A DNA stretch of 64,000 nucleotides from NCBI GenBank assembly GCA_946529215.1, contig CAMMZC010000002.1:1-64000 (forward strand). Direction: 5' to 3'. The position numbers and the translations under genes were made by a program. Below, in pieces: positions 17,092-26,016 of this stretch. The stretch comes from an uncultured Clostridia bacterium. GTDB lineage: Bacteria > Bacillota > Clostridia > TANB77 > CAG-508. How positions within the stretch are numbered: the first letter of the stretch is position 1; each line of letters begins with the position of its first letter. A model generated the notes under the pieces. It searched no databases. It saw only the letters and a program-made list of their open reading frames with translations, and had not been told where the DNA came from.

Positions 17092-18774
17092 ATGAAGAAA
17101 ATAAAAATTATAACAAAAATATTGCTTTTAGTAGCTATATTAATAGGAATCAAATGCATAGGAGGAGAAACAAGAGCGGCAACAAATGCGATTGTAGATA
17201 CAAGTAGAAAAGCAAGTTTAACAATTACAAAATATGAAAATAAAAATGGAAGCAAAGAAAACAAAGCTTTAAAAGGAGTAGAATTTACAGTTTACAATAT
17301 GCCAAGTAATTCTGGTGTTGAGACTGTAGCACAAGGGTTAGAATATATAAAAAATCACAGTGTAAAGTCTTTTGTGCAAACAACTCCAGCTTCTGGAACA
17401 ATTACTTTTTCAAATCTAGATTTAGGAAGATACCTTGTAGTAGAAACTAAAGCTCCTAAGAATGTTTCTACAAAAATTGAAAGTTTTTTAATAGATTTGC
17501 CAAGAACTACAGATGATGGAAAAGGCTGGAATTATGATGTGACAATTTATCCTAAAAATGTGACTATATATGGAAATGTTACATTAACACATACAAATCA
17601 AACAGGAGAGGCACTTGCAGGAACTACATGGAAATTAGAAAAAAAGGATTCAAATGGAAATTGGAAAGAATATGAAGGATTAGGAGCATTAACAACAAAT
17701 GCTTCTGGACAAATTAATATAGAAAATCTAGAAAAAGGAGATTATAGATTAGTTCAAAATTCTAGTTTAGAGGGTTATATTGTGGATAAATCTGATACAA
17801 AGAATTTTACAATAGATTTACAAAATACAAATAAAAATATAACTGCAAAAAGCGAAAAATTAATTATAGAAAAATATGTAAAATCTGCAAATGGTGAATA
17901 TACCAACGTTGTAGGAGCTTTTACTTTAGATACATTAACTTGGAAAACAAAAGCTGATGTTGCAAAAATTACAGAAAAAATGGATAAATATATTATTACA
18001 GAGCAAATCCCAGAGCAATTGATTTTAAAGCAAGATACTATAAAAGTTTATGGATTAGATGAAAACGGAAAAGAAGTTTTACTTAAAAATACAGATTACT
18101 TGCAAAATATAAATGATGGAAAAATAACTTTTGATTTTACACCTGCAAGTCTTAAAAACTATAAAAATGTAGTAATTACTTATGATACAGGTTTTGACTT
18201 AGAAATTAATTCTGGCAAGTTTGAAATTGGAGCATCTTTAGAATATACTGATGAAATCAGTATAGATGGAAAAAGTACAGGAACATATAAAACAAAAGAA
18301 GCAAAAGCAGAAACACATACTGGAATGGTAAAAATCTTTAAATCTAATCCTGATGGACAAGCTTTAAAAGGAGCAAAATTTAAAATTGCTACATCTGAAG
18401 AAAATGCAAGAAATAGTATATTTGTAAAAAATATAGAAAATGAAGATTTAGTTGTAGAATCAGGAGAAGATGGATATGCATTATTTAAAGGACTTAAATA
18501 TGGTGAAGATGGCGAATTTGCAAGTAATGCACAAAGCGAGTATTGGATTGTAGAAGTTCAAGCACCAAGTGATCAATATAGCTTGTTACAAAGCCCTAAA
18601 AAAGTTGTTGTTAATACAAATTGTGCAGAAAATGTAGTTAATATAGTAAACAAAGAAAAGTTTAAATTACCACTTACAGGTGGAAAAAGAAATATAATTT
18701 TCTTTGTTTTAGGAGTAGCTACTGTAGTTTTAGCAATTATAAGATTAAAAAAGAAAGAAGAGGTAAAAGATTAA
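17092..18774 (+). CDS. Backbone (shaft) pilin with YPKN motif and LPLTG sorting signal
   Basis: A 560-aa sortase-assembled pilin. Signal peptide residues are about 1-30. The pilin motif WNYDVTIYPKN places the polymerising lysine at 155. The E-box-like YLVVETKAPK has Glu118. SpaA/Cna-B-type isopeptide domains are suggested at about 40-160, 160-240, 260-410 and 415-520 (second E-box-like YWIVEVQAP). The C-terminus has LPLTG, a membrane helix and KKKEEVKD. Sortase C would link the Lys155 of one subunit to the LPLT Thr of the next. It sits between an LPQAG adhesin and the sortase gene, the usual arrangement of a minor subunit, a shaft and its polymerase. SD AAAGGAAGG. Confidence 0.88.
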   Translation: MKKIKIITKILLLVAILIGIKCIGGETRAATNAIVDTSRKASLTITKYENKNGSKENKALKGVEFTVYNMPSNSGVETVAQGLEYIKNHSVKSFVQTTPASGTITFSNLDLGRYLVVETKAPKNVSTKIESFLIDLPRTTDDGKGWNYDVTIYPKNVTIYGNVTLTHTNQTGEALAGTTWKLEKKDSNGNWKEYEGLGALTTNASGQINIENLEKGDYRLVQNSSLEGYIVDKSDTKNFTIDLQNTNKNITAKSEKLIIEKYVKSANGEYTNVVGAFTLDTLTWKTKADVAKITEKMDKYIITEQIPEQLILKQDTIKVYGLDENGKEVLLKNTDYLQNINDGKITFDFTPASLKNYKNVVITYDTGFDLEINSGKFEIGASLEYTDEISIDGKSTGTYKTKEAKAETHTGMVKIFKSNPDGQALKGAKFKIATSEENARNSIFVKNIENEDLVVESGEDGYALFKGLKYGEDGEFASNAQSEYWIVEVQAPSDQYSLLQSPKKVVVNTNCAENVVNIVNKEKFKLPLTGGKRNIIFFVLGVATVVLAIIRLKKKEEVKD

Positions 18775-19521
18775 TTGCAAATAAGCTTATTGAAATTAAA
18801 AAAGAAAAAGAGAATTTTAAGAAGAAATAAAGTTAAAAGAATTAAAGATAGAAAAGCAACGGAGAAAAAAAGAGCTAATAAAAAAGCTAAAAAGAAAATA
18901 AAAAATAGTATAATTTTGTTAATTATAGGGATTTTAATTTTCTTTTACCCACTTATATCCAAATTTTTTTATCAAAAAAATTTAAGTTATACAATAGACA
19001 ATTATGTGGAAACCGTAGAGAAGATGGATGAAACAGAAATAAATAAACATAAAGATGAATATGAAAAATATAACAAAATGTTGTTAAATGAAAATATGCA
19101 AAAAATAGATTTATTAAAAAAAGGAAAAATTTTAGGCTATATACAAATAAAAAGTATAAATGTATATTTACCAATTTATGAGGGAACAGATGACAAAACT
19201 TTAAATAAAGGAATAGGTCATTTAGAAAGAACGACATTGCCAACAAAAGACTATTCATATCACTCAGTTTTGGTAGGGCATACAGGAATATCAACTAAAA
19301 AGTTTTTTGATGATTTACCGAGCTTAAAAATTGGAGACGAATTTGTTGTAACTATTTTAAATGAAAGCTTTAAATACAAAGTTTATCAAATAAAAAAAGT
19401 TTTGCCAAATCAAACAAAAGATTTAAAAGTACAAGAAAATCGTAGATTGGTTACACTTGTTACATGTACTCCTAAGTATGTTAATTCACATAGATTACTA
19501 GTAATGGGAGAGAATATTTAA
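18775..19521 (+). CDS. Class C (pilus-polymerising) sortase
   Basis: A 248-aa membrane sortase. A very basic N-terminus (residues 1-42) precedes one membrane helix (about 43-62). The catalytic domain has the class C signature YLPIYEGT...GIGHLERTTLP, catalytic His at about 169 (VGHTG), Cys at about 230 (TLVTCTP) and Arg at about 239 (SHRLLV). The DPW/DPF lid motif and the C-terminal membrane helix usual in class C enzymes are not seen; it ends right after MGENI. The start is taken as TTG immediately after the pilin stop, with GAGG upstream; no ATG occurs before the catalytic domain. It presumably polymerises the preceding pilin. Confidence 0.82.
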   Translation: MQISLLKLKKKKRILRRNKVKRIKDRKATEKKRANKKAKKKIKNSIILLIIGILIFFYPLISKFFYQKNLSYTIDNYVETVEKMDETEINKHKDEYEKYNKMLLNENMQKIDLLKKGKILGYIQIKSINVYLPIYEGTDDKTLNKGIGHLERTTLPTKDYSYHSVLVGHTGISTKKFFDDLPSLKIGDEFVVTILNESFKYKVYQIKKVLPNQTKDLKVQENRRLVTLVTCTPKYVNSHRLLVMGENI

Positions 19522-19571
19522 TACATTTAGAAAATATAATAATTAGAAAAGTGGCAAAACCAAAAATTATA

Positions 19572-19600
19572 TTGACATATGCTTTAGAAAAATATATAAT
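19572..19600 (+). promoter_or_regulatory. Consensus promoter of the small broken gene
   Basis: TTGACA (19572-19577), exactly 17 bases, then TATAAT (19595-19600): a perfect sigma-A promoter driving a short transcript of about 370 nt that ends at the terminator at 19934-19972. Confidence 0.75.
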
Positions 19601-19738
19601 AGGGTTAAGTAACGGTGAGATATTGAATGCTAATTGGTTTAACACTATGCTTCACTTTATAAATATTTGGAGGTAATTGTTGATATGAAAAATAAGAGAA
19701 TAAAAGTTAAAAATGAAATAAAAAGAGAGGTGTTCAAA

Positions 19739-19934
19739 ATGCAAAAAGTATCAAATTTTTATAATACACAAACAGATAATAACGAGGAAAGTTGAAGAAA
19801 AGGTCCAAAATTTAAAGTATGCACCGAGAATTTATGCGGAAATTGAAAAAATCGATGAATTGCGAAGAAGATATAGAAGGTTTGTAAAAAATGGTTTCAT
19901 CACTAAACAGACGGAAAAACAATTTCACCAATAA
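19739..19934 (+). pseudogene. Small frameshifted gene of unknown function
   Basis: The reading frame starting at ATG 19739 (or at 19685 after GGAGGT) encodes MQKVSNFYNTQTDNNEES and stops at 19795. The +1 frame from 19791 then continues as VEEKVQNLKYAPRIYAEIEKI and on to a TAA at 19934, with a charged, helix-like composition. Joined, the two parts give a coherent protein of about 64 residues, so a single extra base near 19790 is the simplest reading. It has its own consensus promoter and terminator, so it is a stand-alone unit. I do not recognise the family. A short 36-aa peptide (19685-19795) is the alternative. Confidence 0.4.
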
Positions 19935-19972
19935 AAAAAGCTGTAAATTTAGAAATAAGTTTACAGCTTTTT
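19934..19972 (+). terminator. Terminator of the small transcript
   Basis: A 14-bp stem AAAAAAGCTGTAAA with TTTACAGCTTTTTT-like partner, a 12-base loop and a T-run. It separates the pilus region from the polysaccharide cluster. Confidence 0.85.
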
Positions 19973-19993
19973 CAACTTTTTTTCTCAAAAATA

Positions 19994-20022
19994 TTGAAAA
20001 AAATCAAAATATGTTATATGAT
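19994..20022 (+). promoter_or_regulatory. Promoter at the start of the surface polymer cluster
   Basis: TTGAAA (19994-19999), 17 bases, TATGAT (20017-20022); the ATG of the first gene lies 24 bases downstream. Confidence 0.6.
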
Positions 20023-20045
20023 GAAAAAGGAAAAGGAAAAAAGTT

Positions 20046-21227
20046 ATGAGAAATATAATATTTAAGATTTTAGTAATATTTTTAAAAATTCTATATATGC
20101 CGATGAGACTACTAAGACCAAAGGATAAGGTGACTTTGGTAAGTCGTGAAGGCAACAAAGAATCAATGGAATTTAAAAAAATAAGAGAAGAATTAGAAAG
20201 AACATATCCAGAATACAAGGTAAAAGTTATTTCAAAAAAAATAGAGGAAAAAGATGGAATTCTAAAGCAGCTATTACCAAATTGTATAAACATATTTCAG
20301 CAAATGTATAATTTAGCAACTTCTAAAGTTATTGTAGTAGATACATATTGTATTACAGCATGCATTTTGCCACACAAAAAAGAGACAAAAGTAATACAAA
20401 TATGGCATGCATTAGGAGCTATAAAGAAATTTGGATACCAAACAATAGGTAAGAAAGATGGTTCTAATGAAAAAACAGCAAAAATAATGTGTATGCATAA
20501 AAATTATGATTATGTGCTAGCTCCAAGCAAAGTTACAGCAAAGCTTTATGAAGAAGCATTTAATGTTACAGAAGATAAAATTAAATATATTGGAATTCCA
20601 AGAATTGATTACATTTTAGAAAAAGATGAAGAAGCATCTCGCAAAATATATGAAATGTATCCAATTTTGAAACATAAACAAAACATAGTTTATGTTCCAA
20701 CATACAGAAAAGGTGAAAAAATAGAACTTGATGAGTTAGTTGAAAAAATAGATACTTCAAAATATAACTTAATAGTTAAGCTTCATCCATTAGATTTAAA
20801 AGAATATAATTACAAAGAAAAAGAGGGAATAATATATGAGCAAAAATGTCAAACTTATGATTTATTAAAAATTGCAGACAAAATTATAACAGATTATTCT
20901 TCTCTTTCAATAGAAAGTTCATTACTTCAAAAGCCAATTTATTTTTACACTTATGACTTAAAAAAATATGAACAAGATACAGGAATAAATTTTGATTTTG
21001 AAAATGAACCAATTGGAAAATATAAAGCCGAAAATGCAAAACAATTAATAGAATTATTAGAACAAGACTATGATTACTCTGTTTTAAGAGATTTTAAAGA
21101 AAAATATATTAGTGTAGACACAAATAACTGCACAAAACAAATAGTAGAATTTATAGCGAGGTTGATTAATAATGAAGAAATTAAGAGTATGGGCAATGAA
21201 CCTATCAAAAAAGAACAAATTATTTAG
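20046..21227 (+). CDS. CDP-glycerol glycerophosphotransferase family protein (1)
   Basis: A 393-aa TagB/TagF-type transferase that adds glycerol- or ribitol-phosphate from a CDP-activated donor to a polymer or lipid primer at the cytoplasmic membrane face. Family motifs: IQIWHALGAIKKFG (about 119-132), YVPTYR (about 217-222), KLHP (about 248) and the C-terminal TDYSSLSIESSLL (about 283-295), which binds donor phosphate. It opens the cluster with its own promoter. The next gene begins 56 bases before this one ends, indicating co-translation. Whether it adds a primer unit or polymerises cannot be told from sequence. Confidence 0.87.
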   Translation: MRNIIFKILVIFLKILYMPMRLLRPKDKVTLVSREGNKESMEFKKIREELERTYPEYKVKVISKKIEEKDGILKQLLPNCINIFQQMYNLATSKVIVVDTYCITACILPHKKETKVIQIWHALGAIKKFGYQTIGKKDGSNEKTAKIMCMHKNYDYVLAPSKVTAKLYEEAFNVTEDKIKYIGIPRIDYILEKDEEASRKIYEMYPILKHKQNIVYVPTYRKGEKIELDELVEKIDTSKYNLIVKLHPLDLKEYNYKEKEGIIYEQKCQTYDLLKIADKIITDYSSLSIESSLLQKPIYFYTYDLKKYEQDTGINFDFENEPIGKYKAENAKQLIELLEQDYDYSVLRDFKEKYISVDTNNCTKQIVEFIARLINNEEIKSMGNEPIKKEQII

Positions 21228-22425
21228 AGAATTAGCTAGAAAAACAATGTATATTATTAAAAGAACCAAATATGTAATTACAGGTTTAAACAAAAAGACT
21301 GATGATAAAATAGTTGTTTTTTCATGTTTTAATGGAAAATCTTATACATGTAGCCCAAAAGCTATATATGAATATATGGTAAATGATGAAAAATATAAAG
21401 ATTATCAATTTATATGGTTTTTTAAAAATGTGGAAAAATATGAATTTTTAAATGAAAATAAAAACACAAAAGTTGTAAAAAGTTACAGCAAAGAATTTAC
21501 AAAATATATGCAAACTGCAAAATATTGGTTTTTTAATTATAAAATTGCAGATTACATTAAACCAAAAAAAGACCAAATATTTGTGCAATGTTGGCATGGA
21601 ACACCGTTAAAAAGATTAGGATATGATTTAATTCATTATGATAATCAACTAAATACTACAAAAGAAATGAGAAAAAGATATAAGAAAGAAACAGAAAAAT
21701 TTTCATATTTTATTTCTCCTTCAGAATATGCAAGTGAAGTATTTAGAAGCGCTTGGAATATGAAAGAATTTGGAAAAAATGATTGCATAATAGAAAAAGG
21801 ATATCCAAGAAATGACTTTATGTTTAAATACACAGAAAATGATGTTTCTGAAATTAAAAAGAGAATTTTAGGCGAAGATATAAAAGACAAAAAAATAATA
21901 CTTTATGCACCAACATATAGAGCAAATCAACACGAATCTGGAGTTGGATATGTGTATAAAGAAGAAGTAGATTTTGAAAAAATGCAAAAAAAACTTGGAG
22001 ACAAATTTATAATTTTGTTTAGACCACATTATTTTGTTGCAAGTGTTTTCAATTTTGAAAAATATAAAGGATTTGTATATAATGCATCAGATGTAGATGA
22101 TATAAATGATTTATATGTAATCTCAGATATATTAATAACAGATTACTCAAGTGTATTTTTCGATTATGCAAATTTAAAAAGACCAATGATCTTCTATATG
22201 TATGATTTAGAGTATTATAGAGATAAATCTAATGGATTTTATTTCGATGTAGAAGATAGTTTGCCAGGAAAAATTGTAAGAACTGATGATGATTTGATAG
22301 ATGAGATAATTAGAGTTTCTAATGAATTTGTTTATGATGAAAAATATAAAAAGTTTAATGAGAAATTTAATTATTTGGATGATGGAGAGGCAAGTAAGAG
22401 AGTAGTGGAAGAAGTTATCAAATAA
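21172..22425 (+). CDS. CDP-glycerol glycerophosphotransferase family protein (2)
   Basis: A second TagB/TagF-type transferase (417 aa). The motifs VQCWHGTPLKRLGYD, YAPTYRA, FRPHYF and ITDYSSVFFDYANL are all present and match the donor-binding and catalytic histidine regions of the family. The start at ATG 21172 follows GAGG and overlaps the previous gene by 56 bases. A basic, helical N-terminus (about 1-40) may associate with the membrane. Two such transferases side by side usually divide priming and elongation of a polyol-phosphate chain. A long hairpin (about 22434-22493) follows the stop codon. Confidence 0.87.
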   Translation: MKKLRVWAMNLSKKNKLFRELARKTMYIIKRTKYVITGLNKKTDDKIVVFSCFNGKSYTCSPKAIYEYMVNDEKYKDYQFIWFFKNVEKYEFLNENKNTKVVKSYSKEFTKYMQTAKYWFFNYKIADYIKPKKDQIFVQCWHGTPLKRLGYDLIHYDNQLNTTKEMRKRYKKETEKFSYFISPSEYASEVFRSAWNMKEFGKNDCIIEKGYPRNDFMFKYTENDVSEIKKRILGEDIKDKKIILYAPTYRANQHESGVGYVYKEEVDFEKMQKKLGDKFIILFRPHYFVASVFNFEKYKGFVYNASDVDDINDLYVISDILITDYSSVFFDYANLKRPMIFYMYDLEYYRDKSNGFYFDVEDSLPGKIVRTDDDLIDEIIRVSNEFVYDEKYKKFNEKFNYLDDGEASKRVVEEVIK

Positions 22426-22433
22426 TTAAGAAG

Positions 22434-22493
22434 ATTGAATATATAGGTATTTTTTCGGAAAATTATTCCTCAAAATACTTATATATTCAATTA
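22434..22493 (+). terminator. Long imperfect hairpin after the two glycerophosphotransferases
   Basis: TTGAATATATA-GTATTTT pairs with AAAATAC-TATATATTCAA around an 18-base loop. The T-run after it is weak, so it is either a modest terminator or an mRNA 3'-end stabiliser. Confidence 0.45.
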
Positions 22494-22550
22494 TTGTATA
22501 GTAAGATTTAAATAAGAATAAAAAAATATTTGATTTTTTTGCGAATTTTG

Positions 22551-22579
22551 TTGAAAAAAGAAGAAATAACTGATATAAT
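22551..22579 (+). promoter_or_regulatory. Promoter of the priming transferase gene
   Basis: TTGAAA (22551-22556), 17 bases, then TATAAT (22574-22579) with TG just upstream. The ATG lies 74 bases after the -10 box. It probably drives the long glycan gene run that follows. Confidence 0.65.
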
Positions 22580-22652
22580 TCAAAGAGACTATGAAAATAA
22601 TTCTTTAAAAGTACTGAAATAAAAAGATTTTTAAGTTATGGGGTAGGATTAG

Positions 22653-23345
22653 ATGGAAGTATTGGAAGAGAAAAGTATGCAAACACAAGAAATTGCTGTA
22701 AAAGAAAAAAATATAGTCAATGACAAAAAAACAGCATATAAGGTTGTTAAAAGAGTTTTTGATATTGTTTTTTCTTTAATTGGATTGATTTTATTATCTC
22801 CAATTTTTTTAATAATTTCTGTTATAATAAAATTGGACTCAAAGGGGCCGGCTTTCTATGTGCAAAAAAGAATTGGACTTAATGGTAAGCTTTTTAAAAT
22901 TTACAAATTTAGAACAATGGTTGTTGGAGCAGACAAAAAACTAAGAAAATATTTAAAAGAAAATCCAGAAGCTTCTGAAGAATATGGTAAATATAAAAAA
23001 CTTAATGAGGATCCAAGAACAACAAAGATAGGAAACTTTTTAAGAAAAACAAGTCTTGATGAATTACCACAACTTATTAATATATTAAAAGGAGAAATGA
23101 GCATAGTAGGACCAAGACCTTATTTATTAAAAGAAAAAAAAGATATGAAAGAGTTTTATGAACCAATAGTTACGTGCAAGCCAGGACTTACATGTATTTG
23201 GCAAGTGAGCGGAAGAAGTAATTTATCATTTGAACAAAGATTAAACTTAGATATGGAATATTTAAATAAAAGAAGCATAAAATTAGACTTAATTTTGATT
23301 TTTAAAACATTTACAAAAATTTTAAAAAGTGAAGGGGCAGTATAA
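22653..23345 (+). CDS. Polyprenyl-phosphate sugar-1-phosphate transferase (priming enzyme)
   Basis: A member of the bacterial sugar transferase family (PF02397 type) that loads the first sugar-1-phosphate onto undecaprenyl phosphate. The 230-aa short form has one re-entrant/membrane helix at about 35-62 (FDIVFSLIGLILLSPIF). The catalytic core contains KIYKFRTM, DELPQLINILKGEMSIVGPRPYL and CKPGLTCIWQVSGR. It starts the polysaccharide assembly run; its likely partners are the GT2 transferases and the flippase downstream. Sugar specificity cannot be read from the sequence. Confidence 0.9.
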   Translation: MEVLEEKSMQTQEIAVKEKNIVNDKKTAYKVVKRVFDIVFSLIGLILLSPIFLIISVIIKLDSKGPAFYVQKRIGLNGKLFKIYKFRTMVVGADKKLRKYLKENPEASEEYGKYKKLNEDPRTTKIGNFLRKTSLDELPQLINILKGEMSIVGPRPYLLKEKKDMKEFYEPIVTCKPGLTCIWQVSGRSNLSFEQRLNLDMEYLNKRSIKLDLILIFKTFTKILKSEGAV

Positions 23346-23348
23346 AAT

Positions 23349-24134
23349 ATGAATATAAAAGTTATTGTGGCTGCACATAAAAAGTATATTATGCCAAAAG
23401 ATGAAATGTATGAGCCTGTTCAAGTGGGCAGTGAGGGAAAAGATAATATTGGTTATACATTAGATAATCAAGGTGATAATATTTCGTCTAAGAATCCATA
23501 TTATTGTGAACTTACAGGTCTATATTGGGCTTGGAAAAACTTGGAAACGGATTATTTAGGATTAGTGCATTATAGAAGACATTTTTCAATAGCAAAAAAA
23601 TTGCCTAAAGATCCAGAAGAGAGAATGAAAAAAGTTATTTCAAAAAATGAAGTTGAAAATATTTTAAAAAATACAGATATAATTTTGCCTAAAAAAAGAA
23701 AATACTATATAGAGAATTTGTATGATCATTATAGACACACATTGTATGTTGATCCATTAGATGAAACAAAAAAAATTATCGAAGAAAAATGTCCTGAGTA
23801 TATTAAAGAATTTGATAGATTGCATAAAAGAACATCTGCACATATGTTTAATATGTATATTATGAAAAAAGAACTCTCAGATAAATATTGTGAGTGGTTA
23901 TTTGATATCTTATTTGAGTTAGAAAAAAGATATGATCCTCAGAAATATGATTCTTTTCATGCGAGATATTTAGGCAGAATAAGTGAACTTCTTTTAGATG
24001 TTTGGATTAATACTAATAATTATAAATATGAAGAAGTAAGAGCAATAGATATTGAAAAAGTGAATTGGCTAAAAAAAGGTAGCTCTTTTTTAAAATCTAA
24101 ATTTACTGGAAAAAAATATGAAAAAAGTTTTTAG
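23349..24134 (+). CDS. DUF4422-family putative glycosyltransferase
   Basis: A 261-aa cytoplasmic protein of the DUF4422 type, frequent in capsule and exopolysaccharide clusters. Diagnostic segments: IKVIVAAHKKY at the N-terminus, PYYCELTGLYWAWKNL and DYLGLVHYRRHFS (about 70-83). It begins three bases after the priming transferase. It lies next to the priming enzyme and a GT2 transferase, which suggests that it adds the second sugar. The activity is inferred from family context only. Confidence 0.82.
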   Translation: MNIKVIVAAHKKYIMPKDEMYEPVQVGSEGKDNIGYTLDNQGDNISSKNPYYCELTGLYWAWKNLETDYLGLVHYRRHFSIAKKLPKDPEERMKKVISKNEVENILKNTDIILPKKRKYYIENLYDHYRHTLYVDPLDETKKIIEEKCPEYIKEFDRLHKRTSAHMFNMYIMKKELSDKYCEWLFDILFELEKRYDPQKYDSFHARYLGRISELLLDVWINTNNYKYEEVRAIDIEKVNWLKKGSSFLKSKFTGKKYEKSF

Positions 24135-24143
24135 GAGGAAATA

Positions 24144-25151
24144 GTGGAAGATTTAATTTCTGTTATTGTGCCAGTATATAATGTAGAAGAATATATAGAA
24201 AAATGCATTGATTCTATAATAAGTCAAACATTTAAAAATTTGGAAATTATTTTAGTAGATGATGGCTCTCCTGATAATTGTGGTAAAATTTGTGACGAGT
24301 ATGCTAAAAAAGATAATAGGATTAAAGTTTTACATAAAGAAAATGGTGGAGTTAGTTTCGCGAGAAATATTGGTTTGCAAAATGCTACAGGAAATTGGAT
24401 TACATTTGTAGATTCAGATGACTGGATTGAAAATGACTATATTGAACAACTTTTAAAAATAGGAAAACAAGATAATGTAGATGTAATACTTTGCGGATAT
24501 AACAGAATTAATAATACCACTAAACAAGAAATTAATGCAACAGGAGGCAAAGAAAAATACAATCATTCTGAATACTTAATAAAGACATTAAATCCTCAAA
24601 CAGGATTTGGTTTTTGTCATATGAAGCTTATAAAAAGGGATGCTATAAATGGTTTAATATTTGATGAAAAGTTAGTGGTAGGTGAAGATGCATTATTTAA
24701 TATCCAACTATCAAAAAATATAAAAAAAGCAGTTTTTTATAAGAAGGCTTTATATAATTACAGAAATAATGCCAATTCTGTTGTAAAAAAATATGATGAT
24801 AATTATGCAAAAAAATATTTAGAATCTATGAAGAAGTGTAAAGAGTATATTACAAGTAATTATACAGATTTTACAATTATTCAAAATTATTATAACTATG
24901 TAGCATATCATATTATGCTTGTCGCTGTTAACTATTGCTTTCATCCTGAAAATAATAATAAGCATAAAATTAAGTTGCTAAAAGAAATATGTAATTATGA
25001 TATTTTTAAAGAAGGAATTTTAAATAGTAATTTTGAAAATATTTCATTAACAAGGAAAGTGACTTTATTTACTTTAAAACATAAATTATACTTTTTAACA
25101 GGATTAATATGCAAAATAAGGCAAAGACAGAATAATAGATGTAATACATAA
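24144..25151 (+). CDS. GT2-family glycosyltransferase
   Basis: A 335-aa inverting glycosyltransferase with the GT-A fold. It starts LISVIVPVYNVEEYIEKCIDSI; VDDGSPDNC (about 36-44) binds the nucleotide, and FVDSDDWI (about 88-95) holds the metal-binding DxD. GEDALFN (about 180) resembles the acceptor-activating ED motif. The start codon is GTG after AGGAGG. It probably adds a sugar to the lipid-linked unit. An acceptor cannot be assigned. Confidence 0.88.
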   Translation: MEDLISVIVPVYNVEEYIEKCIDSIISQTFKNLEIILVDDGSPDNCGKICDEYAKKDNRIKVLHKENGGVSFARNIGLQNATGNWITFVDSDDWIENDYIEQLLKIGKQDNVDVILCGYNRINNTTKQEINATGGKEKYNHSEYLIKTLNPQTGFGFCHMKLIKRDAINGLIFDEKLVVGEDALFNIQLSKNIKKAVFYKKALYNYRNNANSVVKKYDDNYAKKYLESMKKCKEYITSNYTDFTIIQNYYNYVAYHIMLVAVNYCFHPENNNKHKIKLLKEICNYDIFKEGILNSNFENISLTRKVTLFTLKHKLYFLTGLICKIRQRQNNRCNT

Positions 25152-25181
25152 AATAATTATTAATAAAAATAGGAGAAAAAA

Positions 25182-26015
25182 ATGCAAAAAATAGAACATA
25201 ATTATTTAACAATTGAAGAAATACATAATGAAGAAGCAAATATTTTAAGATTGATAAAAGATTTTTGTGAGTCAAATGATATTACATATTATATTTGTGG
25301 AGGAACATTGCTTGGCGCTATAAGACACAAAGGATTTATACCATGGGATGATGACATTGATGTTTTGATGCCACGTAAGCAATTTGAAAAATTTGAAAAA
25401 CTAGCTTTAGAAAAAAAAATAGCGGAAAATTTAGATGTTATATCATATGACAATGGGACAATGAATTATCCATATTGTAAGGTTGTAAATAGAAATATTA
25501 AAATATCTGAAGAATGCTTAAAGGACAAGTCAGAACCTTATTTATGGGTAGATATTTTTCCGATGGACGGATTACCAGAAAGTGATAGAAAAAATAAAAA
25601 AATATATAAAAAAGTTATACGTAATAGAAAATTATTATTGATGTTATGTGCAGAAGAGAATTATATAGACAATTTCAGCAAAAGTAAAATCAAAAGATTT
25701 GCAAAAAAAATTATAAGAGGTCTACTTGGAAAAAGATTTATAAAAAGAATTGCTAGAAGATTAGACAGTCTTTCTAAAACATATGATTTTGAAACTTCAA
25801 AATATGTTGGAGGAGTAGTTTGGGGATATGGTCCACAAGAGAGATTATTAAAAAGCGAAGTTGATGACGTGGAATTGGAGTTTGAAGGAATTAAAGTTAA
25901 TGGATTATCATGCTATGATAAATATTTAACTAATTTATATGGAGATTATATGACACTGCCTCCAGTAGAAAAAAGAATTACTCATGAAATAAAAGTATAT
26001 AAGGTTGGTGAATAA
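25182..26015 (+). CDS. LicD-family phosphotransferase/nucleotidyltransferase-like protein
   Basis: LicD proteins transfer phosphocholine or related phospho-groups onto cell-surface glycans. The core CGGTLLGAIRHKGFIPWDDD (about 44-63), followed by IDV, is the family nucleotidyltransferase motif, with the DDD metal ligands. An N-terminal helix contains the YLTIEEIH motif. Length is 277 aa. It sits between two GT2 genes, followed by a cytidylyltransferase gene, which fits a CDP-linked donor. I see no licA/licC choline genes in the window, so the transferred group may not be choline. Confidence 0.88.
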   Translation: MQKIEHNYLTIEEIHNEEANILRLIKDFCESNDITYYICGGTLLGAIRHKGFIPWDDDIDVLMPRKQFEKFEKLALEKKIAENLDVISYDNGTMNYPYCKVVNRNIKISEECLKDKSEPYLWVDIFPMDGLPESDRKNKKIYKKVIRNRKLLLMLCAEENYIDNFSKSKIKRFAKKIIRGLLGKRFIKRIARRLDSLSKTYDFETSKYVGGVVWGYGPQERLLKSEVDDVELEFEGIKVNGLSCYDKYLTNLYGDYMTLPPVEKRITHEIKVYKVGE

Positions 26016-26016
26016 A

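Noticed and set aside
16692..17264. 190-aa open frame on the minus strand
   Set aside because: It is antisense to the LPQAG adhesin and pilin start; it lacks an SD and reads as Phe/Ile-rich translation of A+T-rich coding DNA.
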